From an uncultured Pseudoxanthomonas sp. (GTDB taxonomy: Bacteria > Pseudomonadota > Gammaproteobacteria > Xanthomonadales > Xanthomonadaceae): a stretch of 14,583 nucleotides of DNA. The first letter of the stretch is position 1. Each line of letters starts with the position of its first letter. Shown here piece after piece: positions 1 through 6,311 of the stretch. The notes beneath the pieces are model-generated. The model made no database searches. It was not told the origin of the DNA and saw only the letters and a list, made by a program, of their open reading frames with translations. The stretch spans positions 1-14,583 of the forward strand of contig CAMPIO010000089.1 of NCBI GenBank assembly GCA_946886405.1, given 5' to 3'. The position numbers and the translations under genes were made by a program.

Positions 1-526
1 GATGGTGATCGAGCGCGCCAAGCGCCTGGTCGAGCACAAGAAGGACGTGGTGATCATGCTGGACTCGATCACCCGCCTGGCCCGCGCCTACAACAACGTC
101 GTGCCGAGCTCCGGCAAGGTGCTCACCGGCGGCGTGGACGCCAACGCCCTGCACCGTCCGAAGCGTTTCTTCGGCGCCGCGCGTAATGTCGAAGAAGGCG
201 GTTCGCTGACCATCATCGCCACCGCGCTGGTCGAGACCGGCAGCAAGATGGACGAGGTGATCTACGAAGAGTTCAAGGGCACCGGCAACAGCGAAGTGCA
301 CCTGAACCGCCGCATCACCGAGAAGCGCGTCTACCCGGCGATCGACATCAACCGTTCCGGCACCCGCCGCGAAGACCTGCTGATCGAACCGGAACTGCTG
401 CAGAAGATCTGGATCCTGCGCAAGCTGCTGCACCCGATGGACGAGATCGCGGCGATGGAGTTCCTGCTGGACAAGATGAAGAACACCAAGTCGAACGACG
501 AGTTCTTCAGCTCGATGAAGCGCTGA
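1..526 (+). CDS. rho: Transcription termination factor Rho, C-terminal part (5' end outside window)
   Basis: Rho is the hexameric RNA-dependent ATPase/helicase that ends transcription of untranslated RNA in the cytoplasm. The first complete codon is at base 2, and 174 residues are present. E. coli Rho has 419, so the RNA-binding domain and the Walker A loop lie to the left of the window. Visible in order are the Walker B strand ([15 protein letters not shown], residues 16-30), the Q-loop region [13 protein letters not shown] (38-50), the R-loop KGTGN (92-96), and the arginine-finger segment NRSGTR (117-122; R122 aligns with E. coli R366 from memory). The C-terminus FFSSMKR is typical. The reading frame is intact and conservation is near full length for the part seen. 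A strong hairpin follows the stop codon by 21 bases. Identification is very secure; only the upstream part is unknown. Confidence 0.98.
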   Translation, partial: MVIERAKRLVEHKKDVVIMLDSITRLARAYNNVVPSSGKVLTGGVDANALHRPKRFFGAARNVEEGGSLTIIATALVETGSKMDEVIYEEFKGTGNSEVHLNRRITEKRVYPAIDINRSGTRREDLLIEPELLQKIWILRKLLHPMDEIAAMEFLLDKMKNTKSNDEFFSSMKR

Positions 527-547
527 TCGGTCGCATCAGCACGAAAG

Positions 548-574
548 AAAACGCCCCGCATCGCGGGGCGTTTT
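548..574. terminator. Bidirectional intrinsic terminator between rho and the convergent regulator gene
   Basis: A perfect 8-bp GC stem (552-559 with 563-570) has a 3-base loop (ATC). It is flanked by AAAA (548-551) on the left and TTTT (571-574) on the right, so the structure is a symmetric terminator with a U-tract on both strands. It sits 21 bases after the rho stop and only 2 bases from the stop codon of the facing minus-strand gene, so it can serve both. Seen directly in sequence; activity is inferred. Confidence 0.9.
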
Positions 575-576
575 CG

Positions 577-2526
577 TTAGCGGCACTGGAAGTCGTCGGT
601 ACCGACCGGCGTGCAGCCGTCGCCCCAGCGCCCGGTTCGCCGCCAGTACGCCACCACGCCCGCTTGCGCGAGTAGCGCCTTGAACTCGGGATGCGCGCGC
701 ACGCCCGAGTACGGTGCGTTCCAGAACGCCACGTATGGATACGGCGGCATGCGCCCGTCGCGGAATCCCGGCTGCATCTCCAGTTCCCGGCGCAGTGCGC
801 GGATCGCCAGCGCGGTATCGCCCAGCGCATCGGCGGTGCTGGTCAGTACATAGGCCGTCTCCTGCCCACCCGCATAAGCCTCGTCCGCGAGCCCCTTGTG
901 GACGAGCGCGAGCATCGCGTCGCGGTCGTCAAGCGCTGTGCCGAGATCGCGGAAGAACGGCGTGTCGAACCCTTCGTACTGCTGCAGGCGTCGGTGGAGG
1001 TCGACCAGTTCGAGCAAGCCACCGCCCCGCTTGCCCGCCAGTTGCCGGAAGAATGCAACGGAATCCGTTTCGCGCTGGCTTCCTTCCATCTGCAGGCCGC
1101 GCCGGTACTCGGCTTCCGCATCTCCGTAACGACGCGCGGCGGTGTAGTCATACTGCAGGTCGCGCGACAGGAACAAGGCGTGGGGTTCGCTGGCGCGCAC
1201 CTGTTCGACCAGCGCGATGGTGTCGTCCAGGTGGCCCATGGCATACAGCATGTAGGCGTAGTCCCAGGCACGCTCCTTGGTCAACGGACCGGCTTCGACG
1301 ATCTGCTTCGCCAAGGCCAACGCATCGGCCCGCCGACCTTCGCGCCACAATGCGTTGGCGCGGTCGCGACGGGCCACCCAGCTGTCCGGGGCGAAGCGCG
1401 CGATGTGCAAGCGCGCCTGCGCGGCCTCGGTGCGCAACGTAGCCGCCTGGCTCCCTCCCAGCTCCCGCGCCCTCGCCTCCAACGACGTGGCAAGCGCATC
1501 CCAGCACAGCACGCACTTCGGGTCATGCACGACCATTTCGCGCGCCAGCTGCAGACGCAGCCGATCATGCTGGACATCGAACTGCTCGCGCATGCCGATG
1601 CTGCGCCAGCGCAGGAAGCGCTCGTACGCATCGACCTGGGTGGTGCCGCCCTGCTCGCGATTGAAGGCGGCCACGTCCAGCTTCACGCTCAGGGCGAGTG
1701 CCACGTCCCGCGAGATCCCATCCTGCACCGCGAGCACGTCGCGCAGTTCGCGTGCATAGGTCCTGGACCAGAGGTGGGAACCGTCGTCGGCGCGGACCAA
1801 CTGAGCGGTGACGCGCAGCGCGCTGCCCTCGCGGCGCACGCTGCCTTCCAGCAAATAGGCCACGCCCAACGCACGACCGATCGCGCGGAGGTCGTCCGTG
1901 CCCTTGAACGCTTCGCTCGACGTACGCCCCACCACACGCAACGCGGGCGACTGCGCCAACTGGTTGCGGATCTCTTCGGCCAGGCCCTCGGCCAGGTATC
2001 CCTGGTCGCGCGCCTGCGAATGGTCTGCGAAGGGCAGCACCGCGAGCGAAGGTCGGACCTTCCCGACGATGACGTCATCCGGCGCATCACGCCGCGACCA
2101 GGCGATCGCGCCCGCGACGAGCAGCACGCACGCCGACAGGATGATCATGCGCCACCATCCACGCGGCTTGTCTTTCAGGCCGCCGGGTACGACAGCGATG
2201 CCATCGGCATCGGGCAGGTCGAAGCGGTAACCGATGCCGTACACGGTGTGCAGCAGGCGCGGCCGCTGGGCGTCTTCGCCCAGCGCCTGGCGCAACAGGC
2301 TCATGATGCGGTTGAGCACGCTCTGGGTGACGTGCCGGTGACCCCAGATCGCGTCGAGGATCTCATCCCGCGTGAAGACGCGGCCGGGGTAGCCCGCCAG
2401 CATCGCCAGCACGGCGAACGCCTTCGGCTCGAGTACCTGTTCGGTGCCCCCCCGCAGCAGGCGCCGGCCGGCGAAGTCGATGACCACGTCGTCGAAGGCC
2501 AAGCGATCCGGGTCCGGCTGCGGCAT
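577..2526 (-). CDS. Membrane-anchored winged-helix transcriptional regulator with FlgO/TolB-like domain and TPR-like repeats (CadC-like layout)
   Basis: This is a predicted one-component transmembrane regulator of about 649 residues from the preferred start. The N-terminal OmpR/PhoB-type winged helix (residues about 9-104) shows the strand LAFDDVVIDF, the helix region PKAFAVLAMLAGYPGRVFTRDE and the closing wing HTVYGIGYRF. One hydrophobic segment follows (about 126-143, MIILSACVLLVAGAIAW). Next is the block LAVLPFADHS...YLAEGLAEEI typical of FlgO/adenylate-cyclase-associated domains (about 157-283). The rest is helical and rich in A, L and R, consistent with TPR-like repeats. This layout places the DNA-binding part in the cytoplasm and the sensor in the periplasm, as in CadC. 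Start choice: an ATG at 2526 has a GGGGGAG upstream. A GTG at 2577 with a good GGAGG would add 17 residues (two of the codons, CTA and AAT, look unlike this genome's coding bias). A TATACT box lies between the two starts and favours the ATG. The target is unknown; the divergent DUF2306 gene is a candidate by position. Confidence 0.88.
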   Translation of the reverse strand: MPQPDPDRLAFDDVVIDFAGRRLLRGGTEQVLEPKAFAVLAMLAGYPGRVFTRDEILDAIWGHRHVTQSVLNRIMSLLRQALGEDAQRPRLLHTVYGIGYRFDLPDADGIAVVPGGLKDKPRGWWRMIILSACVLLVAGAIAWSRRDAPDDVIVGKVRPSLAVLPFADHSQARDQGYLAEGLAEEIRNQLAQSPALRVVGRTSSEAFKGTDDLRAIGRALGVAYLLEGSVRREGSALRVTAQLVRADDGSHLWSRTYARELRDVLAVQDGISRDVALALSVKLDVAAFNREQGGTTQVDAYERFLRWRSIGMREQFDVQHDRLRLQLAREMVVHDPKCVLCWDALATSLEARARELGGSQAATLRTEAAQARLHIARFAPDSWVARRDRANALWREGRRADALALAKQIVEAGPLTKERAWDYAYMLYAMGHLDDTIALVEQVRASEPHALFLSRDLQYDYTAARRYGDAEAEYRRGLQMEGSQRETDSVAFFRQLAGKRGGGLLELVDLHRRLQQYEGFDTPFFRDLGTALDDRDAMLALVHKGLADEAYAGGQETAYVLTSTADALGDTALAIRALRRELEMQPGFRDGRMPPYPYVAFWNAPYSGVRAHPEFKALLAQAGVVAYWRRTGRWGDGCTPVGTDDFQCR

Positions 2527-2558
2527 ACGCTCCCCCGCGGGGCGGGCCCGCGCATTCG

Positions 2559-2564
2559 AGTATA
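2559..2564 (-). promoter_or_regulatory. Possible -10 box (TATACT) for the winged-helix regulator gene
   Basis: On the minus strand the hexamer TATACT matches the sigma70 -10 consensus at 5 of 6 positions. It sits about 32 bases upstream of the ATG at 2526. It would give a leader of about 26 bases containing the GGGGGAG ribosome-binding site. No convincing -35 is present at the expected spacing. If real, it excludes the GTG start at 2577. Confidence 0.35.
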
Positions 2565-2669
2565 GGCGCGGCCTCACGACTTCCTCCGCCTGGCCTAACG
2601 ACCTGGATCGGCCTCGGGAAGACGCTGTCGGTTGCGGAAACGATCCGCGGTCCGCCCAGGAGAAACGTC

Positions 2670-3533
2670 ATGGATACCCCACGCATGCGCCTTGGCGCCA
2701 CCGGACCGAGCGCAGGGCAACGGCTGCTCGGAGGCATCGGCCGCGCCGTCCAGGCCCTCGCCGTCGCCGGGCTGCTGGCCTTCGGCGCCTACATCCTGCT
2801 CCGGGCGGCGGGCGCCACGCCCCGCAACTTCGACCAATGGCGGGCACTGGTGGACGGGCTGCCGATGCCGACCCTTCAGGACTGGGTCGCCAACCTCGGC
2901 ATTGGCCTCCATTTCGCGATGGGCGCGATCTTGGTGCTGGCCTGGCCGATCCTGCTGTCGCCACGGATCCGTGCCCGCCATCGCGCCGTGCATCGCTGGA
3001 CCGGGCGCGTCTACGTCGCCGCCGGCGTGTTGGCCGGCCTGGGCGGCATGTCGTTCATCCTCACCCACGGCGCCTACACGCCTGCGGCGTCGATCGCATT
3101 CGCGGTCTGGGGCGCGGTGATGATGTTGAGCGCGATCATGGCCTTCGTGCACGCGCGCGCAAAGCGCTTCGAGCAACATCGCGCGTGGGCCATCCGGCTG
3201 TTCGCCATGGTACTGGGCTCGTGGGTGTTCGACCTGGAGATCCGCGCGTGGAAGGATCTGACCGGCGGCCTCGGCATGGGCTCGGGCAACACCAGCGGGC
3301 CGTTCGACTACGCCATCCTTTACCTGTTCTTCGTGCCGAACCTGCTGGTGGCGGAGTGCTTCATCCGCAACCCGCATCGGCGCATCACGCTGCCGCGCCG
3401 GTTGGCCTGGCCCGCCATCGCGGGGTTCGCGGTGGCGGGCGGCGTGTTCGCCTATGCCGTCGTTGTGGTAACGGCCACGTCGACGGGCAAATACGGCAAA
3501 CATCTCCTGCAGGTCGTGGGCGGTGTTTTTTGA
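2670..3533 (+). CDS. DUF2306-family multi-pass membrane protein
   Basis: A 287-residue inner-membrane protein with about seven hydrophobic segments (approximately residues 26-46, 74-96, 113-132, 139-161, 174-190, 213-231 and 246-269). Positions fitting the DUF2306 family are the helix LGIGLHFAMGA (H81), the motif HRAVHRWTGRVYV (105-117), and the helix-flanking FEQHRAWAIRLFA (168-180). The repeated intramembrane or interfacial histidines (H81, H104, H108, H161, H170) are the most notable feature and could bind haem or a metal. That idea is inference, as no function is established that I can name. The start is well supported by AGGAG (2658-2662), 7 bases before ATG. The gene is divergent from the membrane-bound regulator and might be its target. 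No terminator hairpin is seen at its end; the convergent TonB-like gene stops 33 bases later. Confidence 0.85.
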   Translation: MDTPRMRLGATGPSAGQRLLGGIGRAVQALAVAGLLAFGAYILLRAAGATPRNFDQWRALVDGLPMPTLQDWVANLGIGLHFAMGAILVLAWPILLSPRIRARHRAVHRWTGRVYVAAGVLAGLGGMSFILTHGAYTPAASIAFAVWGAVMMLSAIMAFVHARAKRFEQHRAWAIRLFAMVLGSWVFDLEIRAWKDLTGGLGMGSGNTSGPFDYAILYLFFVPNLLVAECFIRNPHRRITLPRRLAWPAIAGFAVAGGVFAYAVVVVTATSTGKYGKHLLQVVGGVF

Positions 3534-3566
3534 CTGTCGTCTACGCCATGCGGCCCTGCAGGCAGG

Positions 3567-4439
3567 TCAGGAGCCCTCGCCATCCAACGGCGTCAACAAT
3601 CTCGGCCCCTGATTGCCACCAGCCATGTGCACGCCGCCTTCGGCAAGCGTGTCGGGCGAGAAGCCGGGGCGCTCGTCGTCCTGCGCCCACGACACATGCT
3701 CGCGCGGGCCGGGCACATAGACTTCCCACTTGCCGTAGCGCGGCTTTTCGCCGAAGTTGAAATCGACCGGCACGCGCACGACCCAGTGCGGCTGTTCTGC
3801 GGCCTCACCGCGGGTAGGGGGAGTGAAGGTCCACTTTTCCGCCGCTCCGATCGCCGCGCGTGCGAAGCGCTCCCGGAACTGGCGCATCTGCCCTTCGCTC
3901 GCAACCATGCGCAGGTTCACCTGCTCCGCGACCACGTCGTCGACCGCGCCGTCGCGGCCGATCTTCAACAGCAGGTACACGGTCCCCTGGACACCGCCCT
4001 GTGCCGCCGCCATCGGATAGCCCGGCGGCTTCATGCCCTGACTGCTGATGCGCTCCTCCGGCGGCATCGCCTGGTAGTCCCCGAAATCGGCGCCCCGGAC
4101 CGTCACCTGCATCTTGCCGTCGCCGCTGGACTTGGCCACGAGGCGCGCGCTCATCCGCGTGCGCACCTGCCTGACGACACCCTCGACCAGGACGGGTTCG
4201 AAACGCCACGACGTCGCGACCTGGGTCACGAAGGGCGCGATGCCTTCGGGCAACCGGTCCGGCTTGTCCAGTTCCACGGCGGCCACGCTGCCATCCGTGC
4301 GGATGGTGATCATGCCGGTGACCAGCATGCTGCCTTCGACCTGCTTGCGTACGGCACGCGGCCCTTCTGCCCAAGCGCTCGGTACGAACGCCACCAGCCC
4401 CACGAGCATCCACGCCAGCCAAACACCACGCTGCTTCAT
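3567..4439 (-). CDS. Secreted protein with TonB C-terminal-like domains (often annotated 'energy transducer TonB')
   Basis: A 290-residue protein with a clear Sec signal peptide (KQR, then a hydrophobic core, cleavage likely after AWA at residue 24). Two regions resemble TonB C-terminal folds. A weak one spans about 30-102 (MITIRTDGSVAAVEL...SWRFEPVLVEG). A strong one spans about 136-230: PPGYPMAAAQGGVQGTVYLL, then KIGRDGAVDDV, AAEKWTFTPP and VVRVPVDFNF. The YP...GVQGTV...DG and W-F-P signatures are typical of TonB_C. A true TonB keeps an uncleaved N-terminal anchor and a proline-rich periplasmic spacer. Both are missing, so this is probably a soluble periplasmic or envelope protein and not an ExbB/ExbD-driven energy transducer; no exbBD is nearby. 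The start is supported by GGAGGA a few bases upstream. It is divergent from the antiporter gene, with 72 bases between. Confidence 0.85.
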   Translation of the reverse strand: MKQRGVWLAWMLVGLVAFVPSAWAEGPRAVRKQVEGSMLVTGMITIRTDGSVAAVELDKPDRLPEGIAPFVTQVATSWRFEPVLVEGVVRQVRTRMSARLVAKSSGDGKMQVTVRGADFGDYQAMPPEERISSQGMKPPGYPMAAAQGGVQGTVYLLLKIGRDGAVDDVVAEQVNLRMVASEGQMRQFRERFARAAIGAAEKWTFTPPTRGEAAEQPHWVVRVPVDFNFGEKPRYGKWEVYVPGPREHVSWAQDDERPGFSPDTLAEGGVHMAGGNQGPRLLTPLDGEGS

Positions 4440-4487
4440 GCGTCCTCCTCGATCCCTGGAACGGGTCCGTCGCGACCCTGCCCGCCG

Positions 4488-4495
4488 CATACTAT
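4488..4495. promoter_or_regulatory. Possible shared -10 region between the TonB-like and antiporter genes
   Basis: CATACTAT is the only AT-rich patch in the 72-base divergent spacer. Read on the plus strand it gives TACTAT (4490-4495), about 16 bases before the antiporter ATG. Read on the minus strand it gives TAGTAT, about 50 bases before the TonB-like ATG. Each matches the -10 consensus at 4 of 6 positions and no good -35 is seen, so this is tentative. Confidence 0.25.
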
Positions 4496-4511
4496 CCCCG
4501 CGAGGTGACGC

Positions 4512-6302
4512 ATGCACGGTAGTGGTCTGGAGTTGATGCTGGTGTTCCTGCTGGCCGCGGTGATCGCGGTGCCGGTGTTCAAGCGCTTCGGGTTGGGGGC
4601 GGTGCTGGCCTATCTGGTGGCCGGCGTGGTGCTGGGTCCGGACGGGCTGGCGCTGGTACGGGATGCGGACCGCATCCTCAACGCTGCGGAGATCGGCGTG
4701 GTGATGATGCTGTTCGTGATCGGCCTGGAGCTGTCGCCCTCGCGCCTGCGGGTGATGCGCAAGCCGGTGTTCGGGGCCGGCGGGCTGCAGGTGCTGCTGA
4801 GCGCGCTGGTGCTGGGTGGCATCGCGCTGCTGTTCGAACACCACTGGAAGAGCGCGCTGGTGGTCGGCCTGGGCCTGGCCCTGTCATCCACCGCCGTCAG
4901 CCTGCAGCTGCTGTCCGAGCGCAAGGAGCTGACCAGCGAACACGGCCGGCTCGGTTTCGCGATCCTGCTGTTCCAGGACCTGGTGGCGATTCCGCTGCTC
5001 GCCGCGATCCCGCTGCTGGGCGGGGCAAAGAACGAAACGCTGACGTGGACGATGGTGTTCCATGCTGTCGGTGCGATCACCGTGGTGATCCTGGGCGGCC
5101 GGCTGGTGCTGCGGCACCTTTTCCGCATCGTCGCGCGCACGCGCATGCCGGAAGTGTTCACCGCCACCGCATTGCTGGTGGTGCTGGGCATCGCCTGGTT
5201 CATGCAGCTGGCCGGGCTGAGCGCCGGTCTGGGTGCGTTCCTGGCCGGCGTGCTGCTGTCCGACTCCGAGTTCCGCCACGAGTTGGAATCGCAGATCGAC
5301 CCGTTCAAGGGTTTGCTGCTGGGTCTGTTCTTCATCGCGGTCGGCATGGACATCGACCTGGATGCGGTGGCGAGGCAACCGGAACTGATCGCCACCGGTG
5401 TGCTGATCCTGTTGACGGTGAAGTTCGCGCTGCTGTTCGGCGTCGGTCGCTGGCCGGGGCGGCTGGATCCACGTGGCGCGTTGATGCTGGCGGGCACCTT
5501 GTGGCTGGGCGGTGAGTTCGCGTTCGTGGTCTTCAGTGAAGCCACGCGGGTGAAGCTGATGGATGTCGAGCTGCGCAACCAATTGAGCGCCATCGTGGGC
5601 CTGTCGATGGCGCTGACACCGTTGTTGTTGCTCGGCCTGCATCGTCTGTTGGCTGATGTGAAGCGGCCCACGGTGCCGCCGCGCTCGTTCGACGAGATTC
5701 CGGATGAGCAGCCGCAGGTGCTGATCGCCGGCATGGGCCGGTTCGGCCAGATCGTTGCACGCTTGCTGACCGCGCAGCGCATCCCGTTCGTCGCGCTGGA
5801 ACACAGCCCCGAGACCGTCGATACGCTGCGGCGGTTCGGCAACATCCGGCTGTACTACGGCGACCCGACGCGACCGGACCTGCTGAGGTCGGCGGGCGCA
5901 CAGCACGTCAAGGTGTTCGTGATCGCGATGGACGACCCCGACACGAACATCAAGGCGACGCGGTTGATCCGGCGCATGTATCCCGAGGCGCGCGTGCTGG
6001 CACGCGCACGCAACCGCCAGCACGCGTGGCGGCTGATGGACCTGAGCGCGGAGGCTTACCGCGAAACGCTGGGCTCGAGCCTGGAAATGGCGCAGCAGGT
6101 GCTGGTGGAACTCGGCACGCCGCCGGAAACCGCCGCCGGACATGCGCGCCGCTTCCGCCAGCACGACGAGAAGCTGCTGCGCGCGCAGTATTTGGTCTAC
6201 GACGACGACGGTGCGGTGATCCAGACCGCGCGCGATGCGGTCAGCGATCTGGAGAAGTTGTTCGAAGCCGATGCGACCGGTGAGGACGCGCCAGCGAAGT
6301 GA
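4512..6302 (+). CDS. kefB: KefB/KefC-type monovalent cation:proton antiporter (CPA2 family) with RCK/TrkA-N domain
   Basis: Inner-membrane K+/H+ antiporter of 596 residues (from memory, E. coli KefB is 601 and KefC 620). In enterobacteria these export K+ and acidify the cytoplasm to protect against toxic electrophiles, held closed by glutathione. The first ~380 residues are a multi-helix exchanger domain with GLELSPSRLR (71-80), the core motif LLFQDLVAIPLL (152-163, D156), and the regulatory loop HELESQIDPFKGLLLGLFFIA (256-276). A Rossmann nucleotide-binding domain follows (from about 402) with GMGRFGQ (407-413), YYGDPTRPDLLRSAGA (448-463) and LARAR (496-500). The end, RDAVSDLEKLFEAD, and the loop resemble KefB more than KefC, so the symbol is provisional. 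GAGGTGA (4502-4508) precedes the ATG. The ancillary subunit gene kefF or kefG is not adjacent. The stop lies 9 bases from the convergent ankyrin gene. Confidence 0.93.
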   Translation: MHGSGLELMLVFLLAAVIAVPVFKRFGLGAVLAYLVAGVVLGPDGLALVRDADRILNAAEIGVVMMLFVIGLELSPSRLRVMRKPVFGAGGLQVLLSALVLGGIALLFEHHWKSALVVGLGLALSSTAVSLQLLSERKELTSEHGRLGFAILLFQDLVAIPLLAAIPLLGGAKNETLTWTMVFHAVGAITVVILGGRLVLRHLFRIVARTRMPEVFTATALLVVLGIAWFMQLAGLSAGLGAFLAGVLLSDSEFRHELESQIDPFKGLLLGLFFIAVGMDIDLDAVARQPELIATGVLILLTVKFALLFGVGRWPGRLDPRGALMLAGTLWLGGEFAFVVFSEATRVKLMDVELRNQLSAIVGLSMALTPLLLLGLHRLLADVKRPTVPPRSFDEIPDEQPQVLIAGMGRFGQIVARLLTAQRIPFVALEHSPETVDTLRRFGNIRLYYGDPTRPDLLRSAGAQHVKVFVIAMDDPDTNIKATRLIRRMYPEARVLARARNRQHAWRLMDLSAEAYRETLGSSLEMAQQVLVELGTPPETAAGHARRFRQHDEKLLRAQYLVYDDDGAVIQTARDAVSDLEKLFEADATGEDAPAK

Positions 6303-6311
6303 GCGCGTGCG

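Noticed and set aside
691..2565. Plus-strand open frame of 624 codons opposite the winged-helix regulator
   Set aside because: It lies antisense to a gene with clear domains. Its product is rich in R, Q, H and A without domain order, as expected of a shadow frame in GC-rich DNA.
2444..3760. Plus-strand 438-codon frame across the regulator start and the DUF2306 gene
   Set aside because: It overlaps the DUF2306 gene in another frame. The product is arginine/proline-rich and low in complexity, and the alternative gene has a good ribosome-binding site and membrane helices.
4440..4844. Upstream extension of the TonB-like frame into the antiporter gene
   Set aside because: The extension is Q/H-rich shadow sequence. 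The ATG at 4439 has a strong ribosome-binding site and a signal peptide directly after it.
4884..6164. Minus-strand 426-codon frame opposite the antiporter
   Set aside because: Rich in H, Q and R with no domain; it is the complement of a well-conserved membrane protein gene.
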